Source: Scandinavium goeteborgense | GTDB lineage: Bacteria; Pseudomonadota; Gammaproteobacteria; Enterobacterales; Enterobacteriaceae | DNA length: 64,000 bases | Direction: 5' to 3' | Assembly: GCF_003935895.2 (NCBI RefSeq) | Contig: NZ_CP054058.1 | Span: 682,001-746,000 of the forward strand | Shown: one piece after another, positions 10,454 to 19,322 of the stretch | Position numbering within the stretch: position 1 is the first letter of the stretch | How the letters are laid out: each line of letters starts with the position of its first letter | Program-made: the position numbers and the translations under genes | The notes under the pieces: model-generated | Database searches by the model: none | What the model saw: the letters and a program-made list of their open reading frames with translations, nothing else | What the model was told of the DNA's origin: nothing

Positions 10454-11353
10454 ATGAACCGTGAAGAGACCTGTCTGCTGCTGACGGAGAAAATTAAGCA
10501 GCTGAAAAATAATGAAGAAAAACTCATTCCGCTGCTGCCGGATATTCGCCTGTTGTACGGTACGCAGCCGGGGACCCGCACGCCGGTGATGTATCAGCCG
10601 GGCATCGTATTCCTCTTTTCTGGCCATAAAATAGGCCACATCAACGAGCGCGTTTTTCGCTATGACGCCACGGAATACCTGCTATTGACGGTACCGCTGC
10701 CGTTCGAATGCGAAACCTTTGCCACGCCGGAAGTGCCGCTGGCGGGTCTGCGTCTGAACGTCGATATTCTGCAATTGCAGGAGCTGCTGATGGACATCGG
10801 TGAAGACGAGCTGTTTCAGCCGTCAATGGCCGCCAGCGGGATTAACTCCGCCACGCTATCCGATGAAATCCTCTGCGCCGCCGAGCGTCTGCTCGACGTG
10901 ATGGAGCATCCGATGGATGCGCGGATTCTTGGCAAACAAATTATCCGTGAAATGCTGTATCACGTGCTGATGGGACCCCGCGGCGGGGCGTTGCTGGCGC
11001 TGGTCAGCCGCCAGACGCATTTCAGCCTGATTAGCCGGGTGCTGAAACGGATTGAGAGCCAGTACACCGAAAACCTGAGCGTTGACCAACTGGCAGCGGA
11101 AGCCAACATGAGCGTTTCGGCGTTTCATCACAACTTCAAGTCAGTGACCAGCACCTCGCCGCTGCAATATCTGAAATCGTATCGGCTGCACAAAGCGCGA
11201 ATGATGATGGTGCATGACGGCCTGAAGGCCAGCACGGCGGCAATAAAGGTGGGATACGAAAGCCCTTCGCAGTTTAGTCGGGAGTTTAAGCGTTACTTCG
11301 GGATCACGCCGGGGGAGGATGCGGCGCGTATTCGGGGAATGCAGGGGATGTAG
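10454..11353 (+). CDS. yqhC: AraC-family regulator YqhC, activator of yqhD-dkgA
   Basis: 299 residues from [17 protein letters not shown]. The N-terminal half is an AraC_N (type 2) sensor domain ([29 protein letters not shown]), and the C-terminal ~100 residues hold two helix-turn-helix motifs ([20 protein letters not shown] and [20 protein letters not shown]). Divergent from yqhD, matching the E. coli layout in which YqhC activates yqhD and dkgA in response to glyoxal. The start is uncertain: the reading frame stays open up to 10280, and no strong ribosome-binding site precedes 10454. Confidence 0.88.
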   Translation: MNREETCLLLTEKIKQLKNNEEKLIPLLPDIRLLYGTQPGTRTPVMYQPGIVFLFSGHKIGHINERVFRYDATEYLLLTVPLPFECETFATPEVPLAGLRLNVDILQLQELLMDIGEDELFQPSMAASGINSATLSDEILCAAERLLDVMEHPMDARILGKQIIREMLYHVLMGPRGGALLALVSRQTHFSLISRVLKRIESQYTENLSVDQLAAEANMSVSAFHHNFKSVTSTSPLQYLKSYRLHKARMMMVHDGLKASTAAIKVGYESPSQFSREFKRYFGITPGEDAARIRGMQGM

Positions 11354-11359
11354 TTTTTT

Positions 11360-11446
11360 ACCCTCATCCGGACCCTCTCCCTAAAAGGGAGAGGGGGAAG
11401 TTCAAAGCTCTTCGCTCTAAAGGGGAGTGGGTTAGGGTGAGGGGAG
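11360..11446. repeat. CCCTCTCCC-type palindromic intergenic repeat
   Basis: Arms CCCTCATCCGGACCCTCTCC, AAAAGGGAGAGGGGG and GTGGGTTAGGGTGAGGGG surround a short spacer (TTCAAAGCTCTTCGCTCTAA). Located between the convergent ends of yqhC and yghB; the two stops are 96 bp apart and the repeat fills almost all of the space. Confidence 0.78.
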
Positions 11447-11449
11447 ATA

Positions 11450-12109
11450 TCAGGCGCTACAATATTTCTTCTTAATCACCACAATCACCGTGCCCAGCAA
11501 ACCCACAACCAGCAGGAAAATAGGCAGGATCATCAGGAAAGTCATCACCTGATCTTCATGGCGTTTAACGAATGGGATCATGCTCAGCGCATAGCCAAAG
11601 CCCGTCACCACACCGACCCACAGCACGGCGCTCAGCCAGTTGAAAATCTGGAAGCGACGGTTAGACAGCCCGGAAATGCCTGCCATGGTTGGCAGCAGGG
11701 TACGCACGAATGCCAGGAAGCGCCCGGCGAGCAGCGCCAGCAGCCCGTGGCGGTCAAACATGCAGGTTGCGCGGTCGTGATATTTGTCCGGCAGCTGCGC
11801 CAGCCAGCCTTTCACCATTTTGGTGTTGCCCAGCCAGCGGCCCTGAATATAGCTCAGCCAGCAGCCGAGACTGGCGGCGGCGGTCAGAATGGCGAGTGTC
11901 GGCACAAAATCCATCACGCCTTTGGCGATCAGCGCGCCGGCGAGCAGCAACAGGCTATCTCCCGGCAAGAAAGACGCGGGCAGCAGGCCGTTCTCTAAAA
12001 ACAGCGTGGCAAACATCACCAGATAAACAATACCCACGACGTGGGGATCCGCCAGCGCGGCAAAATCATGCTGCCAGAGTGCGGCGGCAATCTCCTGGAT
12101 AACAACCAT
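11450..12109 (-). CDS. yghB: DedA family inner-membrane protein YghB
   Basis: 219 residues, the E. coli length, with several hydrophobic helices and the DedA core ([20 protein letters not shown], then [19 protein letters not shown]). The acidic/basic residues in these segments (E, D, R) are those reported as essential in DedA proteins. The family is required with YqjA for cell division, Tat function and membrane-potential homeostasis, and has been linked to lipid scrambling. Upstream of it on the same strand is metC. Confidence 0.94.
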   Translation of the reverse strand: MVVIQEIAAALWQHDFAALADPHVVGIVYLVMFATLFLENGLLPASFLPGDSLLLLAGALIAKGVMDFVPTLAILTAAASLGCWLSYIQGRWLGNTKMVKGWLAQLPDKYHDRATCMFDRHGLLALLAGRFLAFVRTLLPTMAGISGLSNRRFQIFNWLSAVLWVGVVTGFGYALSMIPFVKRHEDQVMTFLMILPIFLLVVGLLGTVIVVIKKKYCSA

Positions 12110-12157
12110 GGACTTTCCTGTGGACTAACATTTTCTGAGTGTATTGTACTCCTGAAT

Positions 12158-12183
12158 CACCTGGGATGCCTTGATCCCAGGTG
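12158..12183. other. perfect 10-bp hairpin between metC and yghB
   Basis: CACCTGGGAT / ATCCCAGGTG with a 6-nt loop (GCCTTG). No T tract follows on either strand, so it is not a textbook terminator. It could be a Rho-assisted end of metC transcripts or a 5' structure on yghB mRNA. Confidence 0.55.
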
Positions 12184-12242
12184 CAACAATGCAGGCAGTT
12201 TTTGCAGGGACTGTCTGAAATTGTGTCCATCAGGTTGCCACT

Positions 12243-13430
12243 TTACACGATGCGTTCAAATCCGGCCGATAAATCCACAAGAAGATCGTCAACATTCTCT
12301 AAACCAATGTGCAAACGAATTAGCGTGCCGCTGAAGTCGGGTTTGCCGTCGGGACGAATGGCCGCCAGCTGTTCTGGTTGCGTCGGCAGGATCAACGACT
12401 CGAAGCCGCCCCAGGAGTAGGCCATGCTGAACAGCGTGAAGTTATCGAGATACGCCGCCAGCTCGCTGTCGTTCAGACGCTTTTTGAGCACGAATGAGAA
12501 CAAACCGCTGCTGCCCGTAAAGTCTCGTTTCCAGAACTCATGACCTTTACTGCCCGGTAGCGCCGGGTGGTTGACGCGTTCAACCTGCGGATGTTCAGCC
12601 AGCCATTCGGCAATTTTCAGACTGCTTTCGTGATGCTGACGCAAACGCACACCGAGCGTACGCAGCCCGCGGCTGGTCATATACGCGGTATCGGCATCCA
12701 CCATTTGCCCCATCAGATAGGCATTTTCACGCAGCTGATCCCAACAACGGGCATTAGAAACGGCGGTGCCAATCATGCCATCGGAATGACCAATCAGGTA
12801 TTTGGTGGCGGCCTGAATAGAAATATCGATATCAAATTCGAGGGCTTTAAACAGCACGCCCGCGGCCCAGGTGTTATCGATCATGATGATGGCGTCAGGC
12901 GCTTTGCTGCGTACGGCGCTGACAATGGCCGGCACATCATGCACTTCCATGGTGACGGAACCTGGGGATTCCAGGAACACCACTTTGGTATTGGGCTGAA
13001 TCAGGTCGGCAATACCGGCGCCGATAAGCGGGTCGAACCAGCCGGTGGTGACGCCGAGTTTGGCCAGAATTTTGGTGCAGAAATCCTGGCTCGGCTCGTA
13101 GGCGCTGTTAGTCATCAGCACGTGATCGCCCTGTTCGACAAACGCCAGAATCGTGTTGGCCACCGCCGCCGCACCGCATGGGAACAGGGCGCAACCGGCG
13201 CCGCCTTCCAGTTCGCACATCGCTTCCTGCAATGAGAAATGGGTCAGGGTCCCGCGACGACCATAAAACAGCTCGCCTTTCGCGCGATTGCGAGTGGCCT
13301 GTTTCTTGGCTTCAACCGTCTCGAAAACGAGGGACGACGCACGCTGAATCACGCTGTTCACCGATCCCAGGGTGTATTTCTTACTGCGGCCAGCATTCAC
13401 CAGCACGGTATCAAGTTGCTTTTTGGACAT
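12243..13430 (-). CDS. metC: Cystathionine beta-lyase
   Basis: 395 residues, E. coli length. PLP-dependent fold-type I enzyme of the Cys/Met metabolism family that converts cystathionine to homocysteine, pyruvate and ammonia. The PLP lysine lies in [16 protein letters not shown]. Other family blocks: [25 protein letters not shown] and the C-terminal [14 protein letters not shown]. Two tandem MetJ boxes stand about 20 bp upstream of the start, so repression by MetJ-SAM is expected. Divergent from exbBD across 251 bp, as in E. coli. Confidence 0.97.
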   Translation of the reverse strand: MSKKQLDTVLVNAGRSKKYTLGSVNSVIQRASSLVFETVEAKKQATRNRAKGELFYGRRGTLTHFSLQEAMCELEGGAGCALFPCGAAAVANTILAFVEQGDHVLMTNSAYEPSQDFCTKILAKLGVTTGWFDPLIGAGIADLIQPNTKVVFLESPGSVTMEVHDVPAIVSAVRSKAPDAIIMIDNTWAAGVLFKALEFDIDISIQAATKYLIGHSDGMIGTAVSNARCWDQLRENAYLMGQMVDADTAYMTSRGLRTLGVRLRQHHESSLKIAEWLAEHPQVERVNHPALPGSKGHEFWKRDFTGSSGLFSFVLKKRLNDSELAAYLDNFTLFSMAYSWGGFESLILPTQPEQLAAIRPDGKPDFSGTLIRLHIGLENVDDLLVDLSAGFERIV

Positions 13431-13449
13431 GTTATTTCTACCTGTTTTT

Positions 13450-13465
13450 ATACGTCTGGACGTCT
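13450..13465 (-). promoter_or_regulatory. tandem MetJ operator (met boxes) of metC
   Basis: On the minus strand the 16 bp read AGACGTCC-AGACGTAT, two adjacent 8-bp units matching the met-box consensus AGACGTCT at 7/8 and 6/8 positions. It lies 20 bp upstream of the metC start codon. The match to the consensus is direct; repression is inferred. Confidence 0.75.
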
Positions 13466-13599
13466 AAATTAACATGATTGTTTGGGGTTGTACCTTATGT
13501 GAACCGATTAAGCAGAAAATTTTGCCAGAATCCGTCAAAGCACCTTTTTTACTGCGTGAGCGCAATGAAAGTTAGCGATGATTGCGTCAATATGTAAAT

Positions 13600-13618
13600 A
13601 GTAATGAGAACGACTATC
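13600..13618. promoter_or_regulatory. probable Fur box upstream of exbB
   Basis: AGTAATGAGAACGACTATC resembles the Fur consensus GATAATGATAATCATTATC (about 13 of 18 aligned positions). It lies about 64 bp upstream of the exbB start. In E. coli exbBD is iron-repressed by Fur, which makes this placement credible. Confidence 0.55.
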
Positions 13619-13681
13619 AATTCGACGGCGTTTTGATATTATTACGAGCAGATTTTGTGATTTAGATCCTGGAGATACAGA

Positions 13682-14413
13682 GTGGGTAATAATTTGATGC
13701 AGGCGGATCTCTCCGTTTGGGGTATGTATCATCATGCCGACATCGTAGTTAAGGTGGTCATGATCGGCCTGATTCTGGCATCGGTTGTCACCTGGGCAAT
13801 CTTCTTCAGCAAAAGTACCGAACTGCTGTCGCAAAAACGCCGTCTCAAGCGTGAGCAGCAGCAGTTGGGCGAAGCCCGTTCTCTAAATCAGGCCAGCGAA
13901 ATTGCCGCCGTATTCCCGGCGAAAAGCCTCAGCCTTCAGTTGCTGAACGAAGCGCAGAACGAACTGGAACTGTCTGAAGGTGCCGAAGATAACGAAGGCA
14001 TTAAAGAACGTACCGGTTTCCGTCTGGAGCGCCGCGTCGCTGCCGCCGGACGTCACATGGGCCGGGGTAACGGTTATCTGGCAACAATCGGTGCGATTTC
14101 ACCGTTTATCGGCCTGTTCGGCACCGTATGGGGCATCATGAACAGCTTCATCGGTATTGCCCAGACCCAGACCACCAACCTGGCCGTTGTCGCGCCGGGT
14201 ATCGCAGAAGCGCTGCTGGCGACCGCTATCGGCCTGTTCGCCGCCATCCCTGCGGTGGTTATCTACAACATTTTCGCCCGCATGATTGGCAGCCACAAAG
14301 CGCTGCTCGGTGATGTGGCGGCGCAGGTTCTGCTGCTGCAAAGCCGTGACCTCGACCTCAATAACAGCGGCGCTCAGCCGGTGCGTACCGCCCAGAAATT
14401 ACGGGTAGGGTGA
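13682..14413 (+). CDS. exbB: TonB-system energiser ExbB
   Basis: 243 residues with three transmembrane helices, the last two in GYLATIGAISPFIGLFGTV and IAEALLATAIGLFAAIPAVV (MotA/TolQ/ExbB proton-channel domain). With ExbD it harvests the proton motive force for TonB-dependent outer-membrane receptors. Starts with GTG at 13682 (MGNNLMQADLSVWGMY), supported by GGAG at 13671-13674; the E. coli gene has the same start. Six bases separate its stop from exbD. Confidence 0.97.
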   Translation: MGNNLMQADLSVWGMYHHADIVVKVVMIGLILASVVTWAIFFSKSTELLSQKRRLKREQQQLGEARSLNQASEIAAVFPAKSLSLQLLNEAQNELELSEGAEDNEGIKERTGFRLERRVAAAGRHMGRGNGYLATIGAISPFIGLFGTVWGIMNSFIGIAQTQTTNLAVVAPGIAEALLATAIGLFAAIPAVVIYNIFARMIGSHKALLGDVAAQVLLLQSRDLDLNNSGAQPVRTAQKLRVG

Positions 14414-14419
14414 TAGCCA

Positions 14420-14848
14420 ATGGCAATGCGTCTAAACGAAAATCTGGACGATAACGGCGAAATGCATGAAATCAACGTGACGCCGTTTATCGACGTCATG
14501 TTGGTACTGCTGATCATCTTCATGGTGGCGGCTCCGCTGGCGACCGTTGATGTGAAAGTGAATCTGCCGGCGTCCTCTAGTCAGCCGCAGCCGCGCCCGG
14601 AAAAACCGGTGTATCTGTCGGTGAAAGCGGATAACACCATGTTCCTCGGCAACGATCCGGTGACCGACGACAGCATGGTGAATGCGATCAACACCCTGAC
14701 CGAAGGCAAGAAAGACACCACCATCTTCTTCCGTGCGGATAAAACCGTAAACTACGAGACGATGATGAAGGTGATGGATACCCTGCATCAGGCGGGATAT
14801 CTGAAAATCGGCCTGGTCGGTGAAGAACACGCTGCCGCGAAAAAATAA
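14420..14848 (+). CDS. exbD: TonB-system energiser ExbD
   Basis: 142 residues. Single N-terminal transmembrane helix (residues ~22-43) with the essential proton-carrying aspartate D25 in VTPFIDVMLVLLI, then a periplasmic domain. Partner of ExbB in the TonB complex. Translated from an ATG six bases after exbB; the pair forms one transcript that ends at the hairpin beginning at 14868. Confidence 0.97.
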   Translation: MAMRLNENLDDNGEMHEINVTPFIDVMLVLLIIFMVAAPLATVDVKVNLPASSSQPQPRPEKPVYLSVKADNTMFLGNDPVTDDSMVNAINTLTEGKKDTTIFFRADKTVNYETMMKVMDTLHQAGYLKIGLVGEEHAAAKK

Positions 14849-14867
14849 GCGGAATCCATAATGAAAG

Positions 14868-14893
14868 AACCGGCCTCGCGCCGGTTTTTTTAT
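14868..14893 (+). terminator. intrinsic terminator of exbBD
   Basis: GC-rich stem AACCGGC / GCCGGTT around CTCGC followed by TTTTTTTA-type T tract, 20 bases past the exbD stop. Confidence 0.85.
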
Positions 14894-15074
14894 GCCCTAA
14901 GTAAAATCGATAACCTGCTGATATATCCTGTTTTTTCTCATCTGAACCCCGCCCGCATTTTTTAGGTCGCCACTGGCGGGCGGGATAAACCTCTCTACGC
15001 TTATTCAGGAACATCATAAAAAAAGCGCCGTGAAAACGGGGCATAACATCACCTGCACAGCATGGGAGTCCAGT

Positions 15075-16529
15075 ATGACCCTGGCGACTTTACTCAGCAC
15101 AGCTTCCCCTTCGCGTGACCTCATTTCTCTCTCCGCCATTCGTCGACGGGCGGACCGCCTGATCCTAGGGCTGGTCTGGATCCTGTGGGCCATCTGCCTG
15201 ACGATTGGCCTGCTCACGGCGCAGACCGGCGTCGCGTTCATCACCGGCAGCCTGTTGGCGGTCATCGCCACGCTGGCCTGCATTCTGTTGCCCGGCAAGC
15301 GGGTGACGCGGCTGTTATTCGCCTTCATTTTGATGGCCTTTTCCGCGCTACTTATCCAGCTCGGCGGCGGGGAAACGGAGTACCATTTCTCCGTATTCGT
15401 GCTGCTCTCGGCGCTGCTCGCCTGGCGCGACTGGAAACCGCTGGTGATAGGCGCGGCGGTGATTGCCCTGCATCATTTGGTCTTCAACTATTTGCAGGCT
15501 GACGGTCTGTTCGGCATCGTGGTGTTTGCGATGGGGCCGGGGCTGCATATGGTTATCACCCACGGTATTTTCGTGGTGGCACAAACCATCATTCTGGTGT
15601 TGATGGCGCTGCGGATGGAGCAGGATGCGCGCTCCGCCAGCGAAGTGGCCAAACTGGCGGCAGTTATCAACCGCGAGCCGGGCATTCTGACGTTGACGCA
15701 GGACGCGCAGGCCAGCCACTCGTCGTTCGCCCGAACGTTCAGCCTGACCTTAGGCACCATGCGCAGCACGCTTGAACAGGTTACGCACGGCGTAACGCAG
15801 CTGCTCGACGATGCGCAGACGCTGTTGCAGCGCAACACAGCGTTGTCGGAGCGCACCGATAATCAGGCGCAGTCACTGGCGGTGGCGGCCAGCGCGATGT
15901 CGCAGTTGCTGGGCGTGGCGGCGCAAACCAGTGAAATGGCCAGCGAGGCGAGAGGGCTGGCGCTCAAAGCCAGCGACGTGGCGCAGCAGGGCGGGGAAAA
16001 CATCCGCGCGGCGATGGCGTCGATGGTGCAAATTCGGGATGAATCCCTGCGTATCAACGGTATTCTGGAACTGATTGACGGTATCGCGTTCCAGACTAAT
16101 ATTCTGTCGCTCAACGCCTCGGTCGAAGCCGCGCGAGCGGGCGTGCACGGCAAAGGCTTCGCCGTCGTTGCGGCGGAAGTCCGGACCCTGGCGTTGCGCT
16201 GTGAAAGTGCCGCCAAGGACATTCGTCAGCTGATTGCCGCCTCGGTGGAAAGCACTCAACGGGGATCGAGCCAGGTAGAACAAGCCGGAATGACCATGCA
16301 GGTGATGATTGGCAGTATCGAGAGCTTGCACAGCCTGGTGGAAGCGCTGGCGATGATGAGTGACCAGCAGCGCGCCACCATTTTGCAGATAGGCGGCAGC
16401 ATTGCGAGCATTGACGCCAGCGTGCAGGAAAACCTACAGCACGTGGCGCAGACCATGCAGGTGGCGCAGCAGCAGCAGCGACAAACCGGTGAGCTGAAGA
16501 CCGCGATTTCCGTCTTCAGGCTAGTGTAA
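15075..16529 (+). CDS. Methyl-accepting chemotaxis protein with six-helix membrane sensor, no HAMP
   Basis: 484 residues from the ATG at 15075, which has GGAG seven bases upstream. Residues ~29-180 form about six hydrophobic helices with the segment GGGETEYHFSVFVLLSALLA and a later HHLVFNYLQ, a sensor type found in other proteobacterial receptors but not in Tar/Tsr. No HAMP domain is visible. The cytoplasmic part is a standard receptor helix bundle with the hairpin tip [20 protein letters not shown]. There is no C-terminal NWETF pentapeptide for CheR/CheB. The ligand is unknown; sensing within the membrane is likely. Stop abuts the convergent gene at 16530. Confidence 0.85.
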   Translation: MTLATLLSTASPSRDLISLSAIRRRADRLILGLVWILWAICLTIGLLTAQTGVAFITGSLLAVIATLACILLPGKRVTRLLFAFILMAFSALLIQLGGGETEYHFSVFVLLSALLAWRDWKPLVIGAAVIALHHLVFNYLQADGLFGIVVFAMGPGLHMVITHGIFVVAQTIILVLMALRMEQDARSASEVAKLAAVINREPGILTLTQDAQASHSSFARTFSLTLGTMRSTLEQVTHGVTQLLDDAQTLLQRNTALSERTDNQAQSLAVAASAMSQLLGVAAQTSEMASEARGLALKASDVAQQGGENIRAAMASMVQIRDESLRINGILELIDGIAFQTNILSLNASVEAARAGVHGKGFAVVAAEVRTLALRCESAAKDIRQLIAASVESTQRGSSQVEQAGMTMQVMIGSIESLHSLVEALAMMSDQQRATILQIGGSIASIDASVQENLQHVAQTMQVAQQQQRQTGELKTAISVFRLV

Positions 16530-16961
16530 TCAGGCTTTTTTGGCGGCGGGCGTCAGGAGGTTTTCGTCCGGCGCCACAATATTGACGCTGGCGGTACGGC
16601 AGTTGCCGTCGGCGAGTTTGCGCGTCAGGCGCAAGGTGGCGGTTTCGCGGGCCAGAATGTGTTGATAGCTGGCTTCAATATGCGCGAGGATCTTCTCTTT
16701 TAGCTGCGGGTTACGGGTCATAATCTCGGCTAGTGCCGCGCCGTAGATCTCTTCTTTCACCTGGAAGGCGTAAATCTCCCGGCGGTACTGCCACTTCATG
16801 CGTACCAGCGCCGCGGGAATCGACACCAGCGCTTTGGCGGTCTCTTCAATCACCGCATTCTTTTCATTTTTAAGCGCCTGAAGATTATGCTTCAGAATCA
16901 CGGCGTCGCTGTTTTTGTCGCCCAAAGTCAAATAAACGTTATTATCTTCACCTTCTTTCAT
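16530..16961 (-). CDS. hypothetical protein, helical, unrecognised
   Basis: 143 residues; no signal peptide, no membrane helix. The centre (residues ~20-115) looks alpha-helical and charged, with stretches such as HNLQALKNEKNAVIEETAKA and LKEKILAHIEASYQHILA. Its stop directly abuts the chemoreceptor stop, zero bases apart, in convergent orientation. It starts two bases after the stop of the gene at 16964-17368, so the two are co-translated. I recognise no family; a small cytoplasmic partner protein is possible but unproven. Confidence 0.65.
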   Translation of the reverse strand: MKEGEDNNVYLTLGDKNSDAVILKHNLQALKNEKNAVIEETAKALVSIPAALVRMKWQYRREIYAFQVKEEIYGAALAEIMTRNPQLKEKILAHIEASYQHILARETATLRLTRKLADGNCRTASVNIVAPDENLLTPAAKKA

Positions 16962-16963
16962 TT

Positions 16964-17368
16964 TTATTCGGCCTGAAAATCATAAAAAAGAGAGGCTGGT
17001 TTTTCACCCGTAATCAAATTAAGCCAAATTTCGTTCCCGGCTTCATTAATTTTATCGGTGTATTCGCTGATAATTTGACTTAATTCCTGACTGTCTAATT
17101 CGCCTTCCCATTGCAGGTCGTTGAGTACGCGTGCAAATGCTTCTATTTTAACCGCCCGAAACAATCGATCTTTAATATGGCGATCGCGTTCTTCCAGCAG
17201 CATATTGCGTGATTGGCCGTGACGAACTGGCGCGGCGAATATATCTTCGGCGATATTATCGAGGGACATCTTTCCCTGAGTTGAATCAGCGTTATTTTCT
17301 GCTGCGTCGGTATTTTGCTCTGCGCCGGAAATGTGCAAGCGGGCCGGAATCAGCGACTCGGGTATCAT
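16964..17368 (-). CDS. hypothetical protein, unrecognised, first gene of a two-gene operon
   Basis: 134 residues. Residues 1-40 are polar and look disordered (GAEQNTDAAENNADSTQGK); the rest is helical and acidic, with MLLEERDRHIKDRLFRAVKI and ELSQIISEYTDKINEAG. No signal peptide or membrane helix. Two bases separate its stop from the start of the 143-residue gene. The base composition is more AT-rich than the flanking chemoreceptor gene. No function can be assigned. Confidence 0.65.
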   Translation of the reverse strand: MIPESLIPARLHISGAEQNTDAAENNADSTQGKMSLDNIAEDIFAAPVRHGQSRNMLLEERDRHIKDRLFRAVKIEAFARVLNDLQWEGELDSQELSQIISEYTDKINEAGNEIWLNLITGEKPASLFYDFQAE

Positions 17369-17471
17369 GCCTGATGTCCTTTTGGTTTCAACAGGATAAG
17401 GGCGATAAAGGTGTGAGGTTCGTTGACAATATCATGGGGTAAATTTAAAATCAAAAAAAATGGAGCCAACC

Positions 17472-17975
17472 ATGAACAGTATTATCTATTTCGTGATAGC
17501 CCTGCTATTGCTAACGGTTGTTATTCTTTTAGTTATCTCTGGTCTGTTTAAAAACGATGTTGTGGAAGAAAAAGCGCTGCCTGTTCAGGTGAAATTGCTG
17601 AGTAAAGAAGAAGGTGAAGACCATTTTTCGATGCTTATGAATGCGATAACACCAGTATGGTACTGGCGGGTGAATCATGAATATATTGATTTTCTGCACG
17701 CCACAATAAAGCGGATGAGTATCTCCGAATTAAATGCTACTGCGGGCTTATTTGAGGCTCAGCGGCGCTGCAGCGATCTCAATTCGGCAGTGTATAAATA
17801 TTACGACAATATAAAAAAGCGCTGTCTTAATGGGGAAAAAGTCCCGCGCGGCGACCTTGACGTGTTGAACCTGCAGCAGTGTTTTAGGGAATTTAGTTTG
17901 AATGCTTACCCGGACCTGGTGGCGCTGGTGTGGCCGGAGTATCAGCGGCCACAGGTTGATCCACTGGCAGTGTAG
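17472..17975 (+). CDS. hypothetical single-pass membrane protein
   Basis: 167 residues from the ATG at 17472, chosen because GGAG lies seven bases upstream; an ATG at 17460 would add four residues. One N-terminal transmembrane helix (residues ~4-26, IIYFVIALLLLTVVILLVIS) followed by a ~140-residue soluble domain with several aromatics (VWYWRVNHEYIDFL) and two cysteines. Divergent from the 16964-17368 gene with a 103-bp shared upstream region, suggesting joint control. No family recognised. Confidence 0.65.
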   Translation: MNSIIYFVIALLLLTVVILLVISGLFKNDVVEEKALPVQVKLLSKEEGEDHFSMLMNAITPVWYWRVNHEYIDFLHATIKRMSISELNATAGLFEAQRRCSDLNSAVYKYYDNIKKRCLNGEKVPRGDLDVLNLQQCFREFSLNAYPDLVALVWPEYQRPQVDPLAV

Positions 17976-17983
17976 GGGGGAAC

Positions 17984-18142
17984 TTGTAGGCCGGGCATTG
18001 CATTAGTGCAGCCTGATGCCCTCTCCCTGCCCTCTCCCACAGGGAGAGGGAGAAAACCGGACCGTCCCCTGACTCTCACTCAAGCGAGAAAACCGAATTG
18101 TTCCCTCTCCCTTGAGGGAGAGGGCTAGGGAGAGGGGGAAAA
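17984..18142. repeat. REP fragment plus double CCCTCTCCC-type repeat
   Basis: Starts with a REP-like GTAGGCCGGGCATTGC fragment, then two CCCTCTCCC palindromes (first with CCCACAGGGAGAGGGAG, second with CCTTGAGGGAGAGGGCTAGG) separated by about 50 bp. Fills the space between the convergent 17472-17975 gene and yghZ. Confidence 0.75.
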
Positions 18143-18170
18143 GACCGCACAGGATGACAGGCATCCCACG

Positions 18171-19211
18171 TTACTTATCCGACGACGCCTGCCACAGATT
18201 CAGCTGCCCGTCCGCCACGTGCTGGTCGATCTGCGCCAGTTCCTGCGGCGTAAAGGTCAGATTGTTCAGCGCCTGAACGTTCTCCTCCAGCTGCTCCGGA
18301 CGGCTCGCGCCAATCAGCACCGACGTCACCCGGTTATCCTTCAGCAGCCAGCTCAGCGCCATCTGCGCCATGCTTTGCCCGCGTGACTGCGCCATCTCCT
18401 GCAACAGTCGCAGGCTCTGCAAATTACTCTCGCTGAGCATGTTTTCCGTCAGCCCGCGCGCTTTCTTGCCCTCGGTCTGCATCCGCGACCCGTCCGGGAT
18501 CCCGTTCAGGTATTTACCCGTCAGCAGACCCTGCGCCAGCGGCGTAAAGGCAATACACCCGACACCGTTATTTTCCAGCGTGTCCAGTAGCCCGGTGTTA
18601 TCCACCCAGCGGTTGAGCAGGTTGTACGACGGCTGATGAATCAGCAGCGGGATTTTCCACTCGCGCAGCAGGCCCACCATTTGTTGGGTGCGCTCGGTGG
18701 AATACGACGAGATGCCGATATACAGCGCCTTTCCGCTCTGTACCGCCTGAGCCAGCGCCGCGGCGGTTTCTTCCATCGGCGTTTTCTCATCCACGCGGTG
18801 CGAATAGAAAATATCGACGTACTCCAGGCCCATGCGCTTTAGGCTCTGGTCGAGGCTCGCCAGCAAATACTTGCGCGAACCGCCGGAGCCGTAAGGCCCG
18901 GGCCACATGTCGTATCCCGCTTTAGTAGAGATAATCAGCTCATCGCGATAGGCGGCGAAATCGTCACGCAGCAGACGACCAAAATTCTCCTCGGCGCTGC
19001 CCGGCGGCGGCCCGTAGTTGTTGGCGAGGTCAAAATGGGTAATGCCCAAATCAAAGGCTTTCCGCAGCAGGTCGCGCTGTGAATCGAGCGATTGAATGTG
19101 ACCAAAACTGTGCCACAACCCCAGCGACAGCGCGGGAAACTGCAACCCGCTGTTGCCACAATAGCGATACTGCATCTGTTGATAACGTTCGGAACTGGCG
19201 AGCCAGGACAT
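18171..19211 (-). CDS. gpr: L-glyceraldehyde 3-phosphate reductase (aldo-keto reductase YghZ)
   Basis: 346 residues, E. coli length. Kv-beta-like aldo-keto reductase: D and Y of the tetrad in ITHFDLANNYGPPPGSAE, K in IISTKAGYD, H in YVDIFYSHRVDE, and NADPH loop SVLIGASRPEQLEENV. Reduces the toxic L-enantiomer of glyceraldehyde 3-phosphate and methylglyoxal. Same relative position as E. coli yghZ, beside the dienelactone hydrolase. Confidence 0.95.
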   Translation of the reverse strand: MSWLASSERYQQMQYRYCGNSGLQFPALSLGLWHSFGHIQSLDSQRDLLRKAFDLGITHFDLANNYGPPPGSAEENFGRLLRDDFAAYRDELIISTKAGYDMWPGPYGSGGSRKYLLASLDQSLKRMGLEYVDIFYSHRVDEKTPMEETAAALAQAVQSGKALYIGISSYSTERTQQMVGLLREWKIPLLIHQPSYNLLNRWVDNTGLLDTLENNGVGCIAFTPLAQGLLTGKYLNGIPDGSRMQTEGKKARGLTENMLSESNLQSLRLLQEMAQSRGQSMAQMALSWLLKDNRVTSVLIGASRPEQLEENVQALNNLTFTPQELAQIDQHVADGQLNLWQASSDK

Positions 19212-19322
19212 GAAAGCTCCTTCTGGTCTATATTTTGAAACGACGTTTCTATACTAGCGCCTGAAAATGTTCCGGTAAGTTCGGGCGATCACACTGCTGG
19301 CGATTGATAAGGGAGAACCTCG

